A stretch of 60,801 nucleotides of DNA from Vibrio sp. HI00D65. Lineage in GTDB: Bacteria; Pseudomonadota; Gammaproteobacteria; Enterobacterales; Vibrionaceae. Location: assembly GCF_001635455.1 (NCBI RefSeq), contig NZ_LWEH01000235.1, forward strand, positions 1 through 60,801. The letters run 5' to 3'. The notes below the pieces were generated by a model, which worked only from the letters and a program-made list of their open reading frames with translations, searched no databases and had not been told where the DNA came from. A program made the translations under genes and the position numbers. Position 1 is the stretch's first letter; the number at the start of each line of letters is the position of its first letter. Of this stretch, positions 28,645 through 39,544 are shown piece by piece.

Positions 28645-29110
28645 ACTTTCGCTTATCGGTTAAGAGATATTAATAGGGAGTCATGTAGCTACTCGTTATT
28701 AAACCGGACAGAACCGATTTTTCTTTCCTTAGCACGCAAAATAAAACCAGTTTATTCGAAAAACAAAAAAAGAGGCCCTACACTGGCTCTCTTTTTGGTT
28801 GTTGATACTTCCTGTATCCGCAGACAAGTCCAATCTGTAGTACTTTCACCGAAAGCCAGATCATCGATATCTCCAGTTGTGTATCACTATTAAATCTAGC
28901 ATACACACTTCAAGCTTTTCTGAGACGTAACCGAAAGTTCGTCTAAATAGCGTCAATTCCTACTTATCAACCCAAGAAAGCAACGTCATATCTTTGTGTT
29001 GCCAGCTACAACCAAAAACAAAGCCCACAACAAGGTGGGCTTTGGCTATATGGCTTCTGAACTTAATAAACTAGTGAGTCACTTTCTGAAACCATCATTC
29101 AAACCTAAAA
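28645..29110. other. Intergenic region with hairpins
   Basis: 466 bases upstream of the dioxygenase and downstream of the protease. Contains an imperfect AAAGAGGCC/GGCTCTCTTT hairpin (28768-28796) and the protease terminator at 29013-29043. No gene recognised. Confidence 0.5.
29013..29043 (-). terminator. Terminator of the subtilase gene
   Basis: AAGCCCAC and GTGGGCTT arms; on the minus strand followed by TGTTTTTGG. Confidence 0.75.
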
Positions 29111-30703
29111 TTAAAAATTTGCCTGGAGCGTCAAACCACTGTAAGCCGAGTATGCATTCAACATAACGTGGTATCTGCCGCTTTGGGTGACATTCACCGT
29201 ACAAGTTTCGCTGTTGCCGGATCGGTAAGGTCGGCAGTCCCAAGTACTAAGCGTTGGTTTATCCCCGAAACGAAGATACAGATCCGCATCCCCTGTGCCA
29301 CCAATGGTGACCACTGTCAGCTGTTGACCCTGTTCTAAGTCCATGTAGAAGTAGTCCTTTTGTCCTCGGCTGCCACTCAATCCATTAACCGGCACGCCAG
29401 AAACTAGTTTTCCATCTGGATCTGGTCCAGGTGTTGGACCACCGCAATCCGGTTCACAACCACTATCAGTCAAACTATACAGCAGTTTATTGGTGGTTCC
29501 TCTTGTGTCAGAAACCTTATTCTCCGAGGCTCTTGAGTTCAGTAACCCTGCGAGTTGAAGCGGTGTTAAGCCGTTATTTTCTTGTAAGTACAAGGCAGCA
29601 ACGCCGGCAACATGTGGCGTCGCCATGGAAGTTCCGCTAATCGTTTTATAGCCGCCATCATACCAAGCAGACTTAATTTGAGATCCCGGCGCGAATAGAT
29701 CAACACAGCTGCCCCAGTTAGAGAAACTTGAACGCGAATCAGAGCTGGTTGTTGAGCCAACCGTCACACCACTTGCTAAACGAGCCGGGGATGTATTACA
29801 CGCATCGGCATTTGAGTTACCCGCTGCCAACATAAAGCTCACTCCGGATTGAATTGCGCCTTGCACCGCGCTATCCAATGCAGTTGATCGACCGCCACCT
29901 AAACTCATATTGGCGACTGAAGGCCCTGATGCATTTTGCGCTACCCAATCCACGCCAGATATCACGCCAGATGTGGTTCCTGAACCCGAACAGCTAAGTA
30001 CTCTTACCCCAACAATGTTAACGTTTTTAGCCACACCGTACTGGCTGCCGCCAATCGTTCCTGCAACGTGGGTACCGTGCCCATTACAGTCACTCGAATC
30101 AGCATCGTTATCCACGAAATCATAGCCAGAAACCGAGCGACCGCCGAATTCCTCATGATTGTTATTAACGCCCGTATCAATCACGTAAGCCGTTACGCCA
30201 GAGCCATCAAAATTGGCATTATAGTTTCGGTCTAAAGGAAGACTTCTCTGGTCTATTCGGTCCAGCCCCCAAATCGCGTTACTTTGAACAGCTTCATTTG
30301 AAACAACAGGATCGATACTGAGTATTTGGTCTTGTTCAATATATTCAACGCGAGAATCACGTCTGAGGTTCTTTAATTGAAGTGCGTCTAGATTTGCCAC
30401 AAAGCCAATAATGGAACTATCAAAAACATCGTCTGTTTTGATTGAAAACGAATTTGCCATCTGGCCTACCGTTTGTTGAGTGAACTGCTGTAATCCAGCA
30501 GCATCATTCATTAGCATCTGCGGTTGTTTCAATACAACAATATAGCGATCGGTGATCGCATCATCTGATGAAGCCATCATCAGTGGAGCAATAGGTTGTT
30601 GTAAGTTTTCAGTCGAATTTAAAGCCGAATCTTGAGCCAAACTGGATGTGGAAGAAATACCAAACGTGGCTGCAATACAACAACTTAATACTTTCTTTAA
30701 CAT
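29111..30703 (-). CDS. Secreted subtilisin-like alkaline serine protease
   Basis: A 530-residue preproenzyme: signal peptide (ending SSLAQ), an inhibitor I9 propeptide (ITDRYIVVLKQ to SRVEYIEQD), an S8 catalytic domain of the proteinase-K type with D176 (YVIDTGVN), H209 (NGHGTHVAG) and S359 (SGTSMATPHVAG), a Gly/Pro/Asp linker near residue 420, and a C-terminal PPC domain (KDYFYMDLEQGQQLTVVTIGGTGDADLYLRFG). It resembles the alkaline serine exoprotease A of Vibrio alginolyticus. Exported by Sec and probably the type II system, with the PPC domain removed on maturation. Confidence 0.95.
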   Translation of the reverse strand: MLKKVLSCCIAATFGISSTSSLAQDSALNSTENLQQPIAPLMMASSDDAITDRYIVVLKQPQMLMNDAAGLQQFTQQTVGQMANSFSIKTDDVFDSSIIGFVANLDALQLKNLRRDSRVEYIEQDQILSIDPVVSNEAVQSNAIWGLDRIDQRSLPLDRNYNANFDGSGVTAYVIDTGVNNNHEEFGGRSVSGYDFVDNDADSSDCNGHGTHVAGTIGGSQYGVAKNVNIVGVRVLSCSGSGTTSGVISGVDWVAQNASGPSVANMSLGGGRSTALDSAVQGAIQSGVSFMLAAGNSNADACNTSPARLASGVTVGSTTSSDSRSSFSNWGSCVDLFAPGSQIKSAWYDGGYKTISGTSMATPHVAGVAALYLQENNGLTPLQLAGLLNSRASENKVSDTRGTTNKLLYSLTDSGCEPDCGGPTPGPDPDGKLVSGVPVNGLSGSRGQKDYFYMDLEQGQQLTVVTIGGTGDADLYLRFGDKPTLSTWDCRPYRSGNSETCTVNVTQSGRYHVMLNAYSAYSGLTLQANF

Positions 30704-31178
30704 AGATTGTTCCTTGATATTTTAGGTTTGTTGGTTGTTACCTACGGCAAACACGAAAATACAGACAGCCAGCGTTATACGCTCAATACGTGAAGCAACA
30801 GTGTTACAAATTCAACCTAAGACAGTACCAGTAGGATTGCTTATTAATTTATATTCATCACACTAAGAAGTTCGAGTGGGAACAAACTAATTTGAAAAGC
30901 TTATGCAATTGCACTTTATATAATTTGATCAAAAGCTCTAATTTTAACAAAAGTCGAATGGTTGGATAAAAATGGTTTATGTAAGAGGAATGATCTCCAC
31001 TATTGACACATTACACACCAAAAATCCCAAAAAAACTAAAAAATGCAGCATCAAAACCAAATGCGATTAGTCGTACTTATAGTGAATAAATATTATTAAT
31101 TGTACTCGCCGACAGCTTATCTCTATCTTGGCTACATTACCCAACACCATAAACCAACGCGATTACGTAGGGAAAACA
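30704..31178. other. Intergenic region between protease and ACT gene
   Basis: 475 AT-rich bases with divergent promoters. No further structure recognised. Confidence 0.5.
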
Positions 31179-31580
31179 ATGACCGCCATTACCGATTTAG
31201 ACATTCTGTTAAATTCCATGTCACCTGAGCTTATTGAAGGTGATTATATTTTTTGTACGGTAGAGGGAGGACTAGCCGACTATGTCCACCTCAATCCGAT
31301 CGCGACCTTTCGAGAAAAAGAAGGATTAACTTTAGTACTAACAAAAGAAGTGGCGACTCAAACGCAGTTAAGTTTCGACGGTGTGTTTAGCATGATCACT
31401 TTATCGGTACACTCGAGCCTAGAAGCCGTAGGTCTGACAGCCGCCTTCGCAACTAAACTTGGCTCGTACGGCATCAGTGCCAATGTGATTGCAGGTTATT
31501 ATCACGATCATATCTTCGTCCAGAAGCACAAAGCTGATCAAGCTATGAGCGCACTTCGAGAATTCTCAGAAGCGAACTAG
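31179..31580 (+). CDS. ACT domain-containing protein
   Basis: A 133-residue protein of two ACT-like halves (DYIFCTVEGGLADYVHLNPIATFREKEGLTLVL and FSMITLSVHSSLEAVGLTAAFATKLGSYGISANVIAGYYHDHIFV). ACT domains bind amino acids. No partner enzyme is fused or adjacent. The ATG at 31179 has an AGGGAAAA ribosome-binding site and matches the family start; an upstream in-frame ATG adds 17 unconserved residues. Confidence 0.85.
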   Translation: MTAITDLDILLNSMSPELIEGDYIFCTVEGGLADYVHLNPIATFREKEGLTLVLTKEVATQTQLSFDGVFSMITLSVHSSLEAVGLTAAFATKLGSYGISANVIAGYYHDHIFVQKHKADQAMSALREFSEAN

Positions 31581-31607
31581 CAGAAGCTAACTAGTAACAT
31601 AAGTGCT

Positions 31608-32501
31608 CTAAGTAGATGAGTTCGCTCGTTTACGTATAAAGCTGACCAAGAGCTTGGTGAGATGCGTGTGATAGCTCATTGACCGATAGTGGATGTAAAT
31701 CGTTAGTGGGGCTAATTCAAGGTCTAACCGTTGTTCGACTAACGAGCCCCGGTTCAACTCATCTCGACAGAATTCTCTTGGTAACGCTACAAAACCTAAC
31801 CCTTTGACAGCTATAGCTTTAGCGATAAACCCACCATCAACATTGATGTCTGACTTAATAGCCACACTCTTCAAGCCCTCTGGCCCACTAAATATCCAGG
31901 GGTTACCAGCAAAAGCTTTGTAACTTGAAATACAAGGCATGGCGGACAGCTCCTCAACTGTGGTCGGTGAGCCATATTCCGCCAGACAAGATGGCGAAGC
32001 TAAAACCGAACTCTCCCATTGACACAATGGCCGTGAAACCCAGTCACGATCATCAAGCGAGCCTCGCTCAAAACTGATAACGATATCAGGGTCGCTGTTT
32101 AACGCGCTTTCTATCGACGTACTGTGTTCGCAAAACAGAGAAACATTGGGGTAGCTAAGAGCAAAATCAGCGAGAACATCACCAATGAAAGGGATGTCTG
32201 GTGAGCTCACGCGAATACTGCCTTTCATTGACTCTGTTGAAATGCTGACGTTTTGCAATGTTTGGCTCAATTGACGAAGAGGCTCTCGGATTTCGTGGTA
32301 AAGCATTTCACCAGCCGAAGTTGGCGTCACCTTTCTGGTTGTCCGGTAGAACAATTTATTGCCAAGCTCAGCTTCAAGCTGTTGAACATGTCTACTTACC
32401 GTTGAGCTAGGAATTAGCAAGCGTTCAGATGCTTTTACAAAGCTGCTCTGTTCAAAGACACAAATAAATGAGTTCAACCAAGCGTTATCGATCCTTTCCA
32501 A
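31608..32501 (-). CDS. LysR family transcriptional regulator
   Basis: A 297-residue protein with the N-terminal LysR helix-turn-helix (SFVKASERLLIPSSTVSRHVQQLEAELGNKLFYRTTRKVTPTSAGE) and a LysR substrate-binding domain. Starts with TTG after a GGGAT sequence; there is no ATG near the family start. Divergent from an alpha/beta hydrolase gene 101 bases away, which it likely controls. Confidence 0.9.
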   Translation of the reverse strand: MERIDNAWLNSFICVFEQSSFVKASERLLIPSSTVSRHVQQLEAELGNKLFYRTTRKVTPTSAGEMLYHEIREPLRQLSQTLQNVSISTESMKGSIRVSSPDIPFIGDVLADFALSYPNVSLFCEHSTSIESALNSDPDIVISFERGSLDDRDWVSRPLCQWESSVLASPSCLAEYGSPTTVEELSAMPCISSYKAFAGNPWIFSGPEGLKSVAIKSDINVDGGFIAKAIAVKGLGFVALPREFCRDELNRGSLVEQRLDLELAPLTIYIHYRSMSYHTHLTKLLVSFIRKRANSST

Positions 32502-32602
32502 TTCATTATCCCAAAACCGCTAATACTGAATCTCATATTAGCCTATTTTTCAGGATTATTTATCACGATAAGGTACAGAAAATTCGCTAAGGATAACAAA
32601 TT

Positions 32603-33454
32603 ATGACAACAAACAAATCGAAAATTTTTGAGCGCGATGGATACCAACTCAAAGTAGAGCAGCATGGTAAAGGCCCGAAATTATTGATTATTGGCAGTGT
32701 CGATTATTACAAAAGAGTGATTCCAACAAGGCTACATGAGCACTTTACTTGTCTGTATCTAGATCATCGAGGCTTTGCTCAAACCGTAAACGATAAGCAG
32801 AACGACACCATCACTCTGGACATCATTTCCAAGGATATTGAAGCTATCTGTGATTTTTTCAATATTCGTAAAACAAGTATTCTGGGGCATTCCGGGCATG
32901 CGTACATGGCACTTCATTTCGCTAGTTTGACCAATATCCAGATTAAAAAAGTCATGGTTGTCGGCGCTCCGCCAAATCTATCAGAGGCAATGAGAACTGA
33001 GCAATTTATATACTGGGATAACAATGCCTCAAATGAGCGAAAGAAGCTTTTGGATCAGAGCCTTGGAATACTTGAACAGGACATAGACAAAGAACCTCAC
33101 AGAAAGTTCGCGCACTTGTGCCGTAGATTAGGGCCGATGCGTTGGGCAGATCCTAGTTTTGATGAGCTCCCCCTTTGGGAGCAAGTCACAACTAATACGG
33201 CACTACTTGATTCACTATGGGGAGATGCCTTTGGTAAGATAAATCTCGCGACGCTGCCTAATGCTAACCAATTGGATGTCACTGTCGCCATTGGTGAGCT
33301 TGATTTTAGCATTGCGCCTTTGTATACGTGGTTGCCTTTAAAAGAGACATTTCGCTCACTTGAGCTAGTGGCACTTAAAGGTGTATCTCATACCCCTATG
33401 CTTGAGTCTCAAGAGGAGTTTATTGATATTATTTGTGCTCACTTGCTGGGTTAA
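32603..33454 (+). CDS. Alpha/beta hydrolase
   Basis: A 283-residue single-domain alpha/beta hydrolase. The nucleophile elbow is GHSGHAY (Ser), the oxyanion segment YLDHRGF, an acid in TVAIGELDF and the catalytic His in GVSHTPMLE. No signal peptide. Substrate unknown. ATG follows AAGGATAAC. Divergent from the LysR gene. Confidence 0.85.
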   Translation: MTTNKSKIFERDGYQLKVEQHGKGPKLLIIGSVDYYKRVIPTRLHEHFTCLYLDHRGFAQTVNDKQNDTITLDIISKDIEAICDFFNIRKTSILGHSGHAYMALHFASLTNIQIKKVMVVGAPPNLSEAMRTEQFIYWDNNASNERKKLLDQSLGILEQDIDKEPHRKFAHLCRRLGPMRWADPSFDELPLWEQVTTNTALLDSLWGDAFGKINLATLPNANQLDVTVAIGELDFSIAPLYTWLPLKETFRSLELVALKGVSHTPMLESQEEFIDIICAHLLG

Positions 33455-33935
33455 ACAAAAAGACTGCTTTACCAGCAAATCAGACTACCACAAAAAATCT
33501 GTAAATTAGCAAGACTAAAAATACTATTGAGGTGCCTAGTTCGCACCTCATTTCATACGTAAACTTAAAAGCTATTGAAGAGCTCGATAAAAAGAGTGAT
33601 TCTCGTCTGTTCCCTAAGCGCCAAGCAATGACAACGTAACCATAATTCAAGCTGGCTACACATTAAATGCTTTGGCATGAAAGGAGAGGCCATATGGAAA
33701 ATTTGGAGGTGAAATGTACCATCTCTATTCAGACCCGGGCATACAACTTTGCTCCGCGGCGAATAATAACTAAAGTCTGGTGCTTACTCAGATTTTGTCC
33801 TCCCTTCAGCCCCAAAAAAACAAAGCTCATATTCACTTCTTTTGGGAGGTAATGCACTCAAAGAATGGATTGTAGCCCTCAAACATTTAGGGCTACAATC
33901 TATATGGATAAAAGATACTAATAAGTTAAGGTTAT
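33455..33935. other. Intergenic region with a 12-bp-stem hairpin
   Basis: 481 bases. Near the right end (33868-33900) GATTGTAGCCCT and AGGGCTACAATC form a perfect 12-pair stem around a nine-base loop, just downstream of the leftward TonB receptor gene and likely ending its transcript, although no T-tract follows. A 52-codon frame from 33694 has a good AAGGAGAGG site but no other support. Confidence 0.55.
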
Positions 33936-36080
33936 TTAGAATGTCGCATTGACACCTAACGTGAACTCTCGGCCATCGGCAACCGTAGTACTCGTTTTAC
34001 CGCCGCCGCCAAAGTATTCAGTATCAAATAGGTTCTTAATATTTAAGCGCAATTCAACATCGGTCTCAGCAATATCCATACTGTAAGAAGCACCCGAGTC
34101 AAAACGGATGTATCCATCTTTAGATACTGTATTTTGGTTATCAGCAAAGCGTTTACCTTCATACACAGCACCAAGATTCAATGCTAGTTGGTCATTAACT
34201 TCATAACGACTCCATACATTCGCAGACCACTCTGGTGTATCAGCAGGTCGCTTCCCATTCAGGCTATCGTCTGCAGGTCTTTTATACTCAGCATCCAGAT
34301 ACATCATAGAGCCAGATAAGAAAAGTTTTTCTGTAGCTTTGCCTTGTGTACCCAGTTCAAAGCCTCGGTGTTTTTGTATACCAGACTGAGTCGTGATTTG
34401 ATCAAAACTAGGGTTATCAACGAGCTCTTCTGTCACTTTTATGTTTGAAACTTCAATATCAAAGACAGCGCCAGTTATTAATAATTGCTCGTCAAATAAT
34501 GACCATTTTGCTCCCAACTCGTATTGCTCACCGTATTCAGGTTTTAAGTTAAGGCCGTCATTAGCATCACTTTGATTATTAACCGCTCCCTGTGGCATGA
34601 AACTTTTCGAATAGTTCAGGTAGATACTGCTATCCAATGTAGGGTTAAAAATCAAACCAGTTTTGGGAGAAACCGCATAGCTGTTGTTGCCATAGCCCTC
34701 TTTATGCTGCTCGTCGTATCGGACACCAGCTAAAACTTTCCAGTAATTGTTGATAGTCATCAAGTCCTGTACGTAGAACCCAAAGTGTTTGTATGAACTA
34801 TCGCTTGTCGACCGTGTGCTATTGTTATAAAAATCCGGTTTAACTACATTGTCCCCAGGCTTTACTTCGATGAAGTTGTTACCGTTTGCATCATTGTATG
34901 TATAACGTGTTTGCGCGTAATCGTAGTCAAGAATATTGGCACCTAAAAGCAGCTGGTGCTCTAGTCCCAAACCGTAGGCTCGCCCAGTTAGGTCGACATA
35001 TCCCGTTTGGAAATTCCAATCGTCATAACGATCAAATGGTTTAATAAAATATCCATCTTCCATGTCATCGTAGCAGTTATTTTTATTGCATTGATTTGGT
35101 TGAGAGGCTACATAGTTTCGTTCATATTGTTGCTCGTTATACCCAAGTTTAACTTTCCAATCAGTATTAATTTGATATATCAAATCAGCACTAATGTTAG
35201 TCACTTCTTTATCTGTTTGCGCCCATGGCATATCCCAAATAGTTTCTCGATTACCAATAAGATTTCCTTCATCATCGAGACGTCCACCGTCTATGCCTGA
35301 TTTATCATTGGTTTGACTATAAGCAAGAGACAATAGTAGGTCTTCAGTAACATCAAACTCTACGTTCAAATAGCCAACAAATTTATCGCCTTCATTGTGT
35401 TTGCCGTTTTGCTTGTACTTTCTAGCAGAAACAGAGTCCTGCTTTGCAAGTACAGTACGGTAACGAATTGTCTCATCATCGTTCAAGCTACCGCCTGCAT
35501 CTACGCTATAGCGAGTAGAACCATTACTATTCACGTCAAAACCCACTTTGGCCATGTTTTCATATGTTGGTTTCTTCGTAACCATGTTAACCAAACCGCC
35601 AGGACCAGATTGACCATAAAGCATACTTGATGGACCTTTGAGTACTTCTACTCGCTCTAAAATCTCTGTAGGGTGTTGGTAATATGAAAAGTGTTGATGG
35701 CCATTGACAAGATATCCAGAGCTTGCACTTAAATCGAACCCGCGAATTTTAAAGTATTGAAAGCCCCACTTTTGTCCCCCAGCGGTAACGCTCGAATCAT
35801 TTTCAAGAATATCGCCCAGATTATGTGCCAATTGTTCATCAGTCATTGAACTAGGGATCACGGCGACTGATTGTGGCGTGTCAAGTAAGCTGATGTCACT
35901 TCGCATTGCACCAAATGCTTCATCTGCCCTGTAATGATTAAACTGACTGCCGAGAACAACAACACGTTCGATATCCTCATTTGGGGAATCAACAGTCTCT
36001 GCAAACGCAGGAATTGAAATTACAGCAGAAATAGCCAATGGAAGTGGCGATAACTTAAAAAGTGAAGATGGAGTACTCAA
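33936..36080 (-). CDS. TonB-dependent siderophore receptor
   Basis: A 714-residue outer-membrane receptor: signal peptide (ending PAFAE), TonB-box-like IERVVVLG, a plug domain (SLLDTPQSVAVIPSSM, VLKGPSSMLYGQSGPGGLVNMVTKKP) and a 22-strand barrel ending in the aromatic terminus FTLGVNATF. The plug pattern is of the ferrichrome/hydroxamate-type receptor family. No siderophore synthesis or periplasmic transport genes lie adjacent, so it probably imports a foreign siderophore. Starts TTG with an AGAGG site. A Fur-like sequence lies upstream. Confidence 0.93.
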   Translation of the reverse strand: MSTPSSLFKLSPLPLAISAVISIPAFAETVDSPNEDIERVVVLGSQFNHYRADEAFGAMRSDISLLDTPQSVAVIPSSMTDEQLAHNLGDILENDSSVTAGGQKWGFQYFKIRGFDLSASSGYLVNGHQHFSYYQHPTEILERVEVLKGPSSMLYGQSGPGGLVNMVTKKPTYENMAKVGFDVNSNGSTRYSVDAGGSLNDDETIRYRTVLAKQDSVSARKYKQNGKHNEGDKFVGYLNVEFDVTEDLLLSLAYSQTNDKSGIDGGRLDDEGNLIGNRETIWDMPWAQTDKEVTNISADLIYQINTDWKVKLGYNEQQYERNYVASQPNQCNKNNCYDDMEDGYFIKPFDRYDDWNFQTGYVDLTGRAYGLGLEHQLLLGANILDYDYAQTRYTYNDANGNNFIEVKPGDNVVKPDFYNNSTRSTSDSSYKHFGFYVQDLMTINNYWKVLAGVRYDEQHKEGYGNNSYAVSPKTGLIFNPTLDSSIYLNYSKSFMPQGAVNNQSDANDGLNLKPEYGEQYELGAKWSLFDEQLLITGAVFDIEVSNIKVTEELVDNPSFDQITTQSGIQKHRGFELGTQGKATEKLFLSGSMMYLDAEYKRPADDSLNGKRPADTPEWSANVWSRYEVNDQLALNLGAVYEGKRFADNQNTVSKDGYIRFDSGASYSMDIAETDVELRLNIKNLFDTEYFGGGGKTSTTVADGREFTLGVNATF

Positions 36081-36123
36081 AATAGCCTCTAGAAAAGTTG
36101 AAATGTATAGGTCAACTATTATA

Positions 36124-36149
36124 AATGAGATGAATTATCATTAGCATTA
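36124..36149. promoter_or_regulatory. Fur-like box upstream of the TonB receptor
   Basis: GATGAATTATCATTAGCATT resembles the GATAATGATTATCATTATC consensus and lies about 45-70 bases before the receptor start. Iron repression is expected for this gene class. Confidence 0.55.
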
Positions 36150-36271
36150 CATTTACACTATTTACGTTTTTATCATTAGCAAGAAAAGATTGGTTAGGCC
36201 GCTGTGTGTGGCCTCAACATATAGCTTGCTCCAAACCCCAATTTACATAATCGATAGCTCATTTCCCATAC

Positions 36272-36299
36272 AAAAAAGCGACGCAATGCACGTCGCTTT
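36272..36299 (-). terminator. Terminator of the MCP gene
   Basis: AAAGCGACG and CGTCGCTTT arms; the minus strand then reads TTTTTTG. Confidence 0.8.
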
Positions 36300-36350
36300 G
36301 GCTTATTGCTTAACGCAGACAGGCTGATCAGGCATCAGTGCATTAGACGC

Positions 36351-38237
36351 CTAAGCAAGCTTAAAAGTCGCCACTTTGTCACTTAAGCCAGCTGCTTGGC
36401 TTTTAAGTTCATTCGACTCATTTAAACTGTCCTGAGCACCAACCACCAAGTGGTCAGTCACATCTTTAATGGTCGTAATGTTCTGAGTGATCTCACCCGT
36501 TACATGGGTTTGCTCTTCTGCTGCAGTCGCAATTTGAGTCGCCATATCGCTAATCAAGGCAACAGACGTGTTAATCTCTTCTAGCGCGAGAGAAGCTCGG
36601 TCCGCATCTTCTACTGAATGTAGCGCTAGCTTAGAGCTCGTTTCCATCAGTTCAACGGCTTGTGCTGTTGTGCGCTGTAGAACATCGATCGTTGACTTGA
36701 TCTCTTCCGTTGAAGAGTGAGTGCGTTGAGAAAGCACACGAACTTCATCAGCTACGACGGCAAAGCCACGACCTTGTTCACCAGCACGAGCAGCCTCAAT
36801 TGCAGCATTCAAAGCAAGCAAATTCGTTTGCTCCGCAATACCTTGAATGGTGGCTAATACAGTCGAGATTTCTTGAGCGTGTTTATTCAGATCGCTAATC
36901 ACACTACCCGCTTCGTTTACTTCATTCGCTAAGTTATTGATAGAACCTTTGGTGTCAACAACCAATGCATGACCACTGTTGGTGCTCTCCGCTGAGTCTT
37001 GCGCTGCTTTTGCCGTTTGCTCTGCATGCGATGCAATCTCTTGCGTTGCACTCGCCATTTCAGTGACAGCCGTTGCAACCATAGTGATTTCTTGCTGTTG
37101 ATGGTTCAGCTCATTCACCGAAAGGTTTGCACGCTGTGCACTCTGTTCAGATTGGCTATTCAACTGCTCCGATTGGCTACGGATATGACCGATTAGCTGC
37201 TGTAAGCTACCAACAAACGTATTGAAGTTCTGAGCTAGCTCGCCTACTTCATCTTGATTATCAACATGAATGCGTTGAGTTAAATCACCACTGCCGTTCG
37301 CAATTTGCGCTAAAGCTTGAGACACATGATTTAGTGGACGGAATAAAATGGTACAAAGTAAATTAAATAGTACCGTACAAACCACTACCACTAGCAATGT
37401 CACCAACACTTGACCGATAACAGCATCAAAGAGTGGCGCCACTAAAGAGTCATGATTCACCACGCTAATCGTAATTAGATTGGTTCCATCAATTGCACGC
37501 GCATACAGTACATAGTCGGTACCGTTCAACTCAATGGAGATGTCCTTACCGCTCACCAACGCCTTTTGCACATCTGGAAAATTCAAACCAAGTGAACTGA
37601 TATCTTTGTTAAGTAGCTTAGTGTCTGCATGTGTGTAAACAGTACCCTTATTTGTCGCGATAAACATGTAACCTTCCCCTGGAAGAATCACTTGCTCAAG
37701 ACTATTTAGAATATCCGTTATTTCAACATCCGCGCCCAATACTACCTGCTGCCCATGCAGTTGCATTGCGGTGCCTAGTGACACTACATTCGCTCCCGTT
37801 GCCGCCGCAACCGTAGGGTTGTCCATGAAAACCTTACTTGGATTAGCAACCGCATTGGTATACCAGCCCCACAAACGAGGATCATCATTACCCGGTGGTA
37901 ACACTACCCCATTGGCATTTTCTTGTGAGCCATCAGGATACGCTAAGAAGACATTATCAAAAGAGCCAGAATCGCGAACCTGTTTAAGGTGAGTAACCAA
38001 ACTCTCCTTTTGAGACTCTTGAGACAGAGAAGTAAGCGCACGCTCTTTGGATAAGATCCAATCCGATACGTATTGATTGTATGAAGCCGATGCACCTTCT
38101 AAACGCTGTTCAACTTCTGTATCCAAACGCTGCAATGAAGCACGAAATGAAAGTGCTTCAACCAAAATCCCCCCCAGGATGATGGCCAGACTGGCAGAAA
38201 TCGCCAGCTTATTCTTAAGTGAGAGTTTCTTTAACAT
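36351..38237 (-). CDS. Methyl-accepting chemotaxis protein, Cache type
   Basis: A 628-residue receptor: an N-terminal membrane segment, a periplasmic double Cache domain (residues about 35-270), a second membrane segment ([23 protein letters not shown]), HAMP ([22 protein letters not shown]) and a cytoplasmic signalling tip with the conserved hairpin [20 protein letters not shown]. dCache domains usually bind amino acids or organic acids. The ATG at 38237 gives the normal N-terminus ([16 protein letters not shown]); an upstream extension is not conserved. Confidence 0.93.
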   Translation of the reverse strand: MLKKLSLKNKLAISASLAIILGGILVEALSFRASLQRLDTEVEQRLEGASASYNQYVSDWILSKERALTSLSQESQKESLVTHLKQVRDSGSFDNVFLAYPDGSQENANGVVLPPGNDDPRLWGWYTNAVANPSKVFMDNPTVAAATGANVVSLGTAMQLHGQQVVLGADVEITDILNSLEQVILPGEGYMFIATNKGTVYTHADTKLLNKDISSLGLNFPDVQKALVSGKDISIELNGTDYVLYARAIDGTNLITISVVNHDSLVAPLFDAVIGQVLVTLLVVVVCTVLFNLLCTILFRPLNHVSQALAQIANGSGDLTQRIHVDNQDEVGELAQNFNTFVGSLQQLIGHIRSQSEQLNSQSEQSAQRANLSVNELNHQQQEITMVATAVTEMASATQEIASHAEQTAKAAQDSAESTNSGHALVVDTKGSINNLANEVNEAGSVISDLNKHAQEISTVLATIQGIAEQTNLLALNAAIEAARAGEQGRGFAVVADEVRVLSQRTHSSTEEIKSTIDVLQRTTAQAVELMETSSKLALHSVEDADRASLALEEINTSVALISDMATQIATAAEEQTHVTGEITQNITTIKDVTDHLVVGAQDSLNESNELKSQAAGLSDKVATFKLA

Positions 38238-38608
38238 AGGAAACCTATAATTTTTGTATAAATAGCGCTGGAAACAGGACCGTTCCCGCGCTGAAAGCAA
38301 GCTGATATATTTTACACATTAAAATAAATTATAAAATGCCCTAAAATATTGTATTTAAGGTATATGTGAGCTGAAAGATAGATCCAGATAAAACCAAAAG
38401 GTCGAACATCATTCGATAAGGTTCTATTCTACTTCCTCGTTATTATGTCGAGAATAAATGCCGCGCGTGTTGATTCGTTATCAATCACAAGCCAACCCAA
38501 AAGGCCTCGTCGTTACGAGGCCTTTAATTCCTATCTATAAAGAGACGTGACCTATGCCATTTATTGTTCACTTTCAAAGAAATGAATCTCCATATTGCTA
38601 AACAGCCG
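38238..38608. other. Intergenic region between two leftward genes
   Basis: 371 bases with the MCP promoter and a terminator at 38498-38525 for the DMT gene to the right. Nothing else recognised. Confidence 0.5.
38498..38525. terminator. Terminator hairpin, GGCCTCGT type
   Basis: AAAGGCCTCGT and ACGAGGCCTTT arms around a two- to four-base loop with A- and T-rich flanks, usable in both directions. Confidence 0.75.
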
Positions 38609-39478
38609 CTAATGGTTTTTGGCTAGCTTTTGATTGATAAACAGTGCAGATAAAATGATAACCAACGCTAACCATGTTGTGGGGTGAACAGACTCATTCG
38701 CAAGTAATACTCCGATGAACACACCCACAGCGGGTACAAGATAGTTCGTCATTGAAGTAAATACTGGCCCGGCGTTTTGTATGCTCATCATATAAAGATA
38801 ATAAACAACACCTGCACACATCACCCCTAAGTAAACCAAAGAAAACACTGATGAAGCGCTAGGCTTAACGCTGACGATTGGCGAAGTCAAAACCGCAATT
38901 AACATCAGTTGAATGCTCGCCATACAAAGTACATTTCGTGCAACAATCAATGGATGCTCATCTTTCACTCGATTAAGTAATAGAAGTGCAATAGCGAAGC
39001 ACACCGCTGCAACCATAATGGCAGTGGCACTTATTAAATTGATATCACCAGTATTCAATAATAGCTCTGGGGAGAATAAGACCAATAACCCACTAAAGCC
39101 GACGATGACACTTACAGCGTTTCCCTTAGTTATTCTTGCATCTTTTATAAAAACAGGTGCTAGCAATAACGCATAAAAAGGTAGTGTGCCCATAAGTATC
39201 GCCGCAATTGAACTGGATAAGTTCTGCTGTGCCCAAGGAACAAGAACAAAAGGGATCGCAGCTTCTAATAGCCCTATAAGAGCAAAAAGCCCCCACTGAT
39301 TGCTAATGCTTTTAACTCTTATAAGGTTACATATAACAATAAGTGTCATTGCACCTAGCACTGCTCGAAGTGTCCCAACCCAGACTGGAGAGAACCCTTG
39401 AAGTGAGATTTCTTGAAAAACAAATTGGGAACCCCAAATTAGCCCAATAGCGATTAACGTTAAATAATTTTTTAGCAT
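38609..39478 (-). CDS. EamA/DMT family transporter
   Basis: A 289-residue protein with ten membrane segments in two EamA repeats (LTLIAIGLIWGSQFVFQEISL; PFVLVPWAQQNLSSSIAAILMGTLPFYALLLAP). Substrate unknown, probably a small metabolite. Lies 66 bases after a RidA-type gene in the same direction, so the two may form an operon. Confidence 0.85.
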   Translation of the reverse strand: MLKNYLTLIAIGLIWGSQFVFQEISLQGFSPVWVGTLRAVLGAMTLIVICNLIRVKSISNQWGLFALIGLLEAAIPFVLVPWAQQNLSSSIAAILMGTLPFYALLLAPVFIKDARITKGNAVSVIVGFSGLLVLFSPELLLNTGDINLISATAIMVAAVCFAIALLLLNRVKDEHPLIVARNVLCMASIQLMLIAVLTSPIVSVKPSASSVFSLVYLGVMCAGVVYYLYMMSIQNAGPVFTSMTNYLVPAVGVFIGVLLANESVHPTTWLALVIILSALFINQKLAKNH

Positions 39479-39544
39479 GTTTAATATTGCCCAGAGGAAT
39501 TAATCTGATGAAAAGTAAAAATGAGATGTGCTAAAAAGGTTGCC

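Noticed and set aside
33694..33852. 52-codon frame with an AAGGAGAGG ribosome-binding site
   Set aside because: No signal, domain or neighbour context; residue make-up looks random, so it was not called as a gene.
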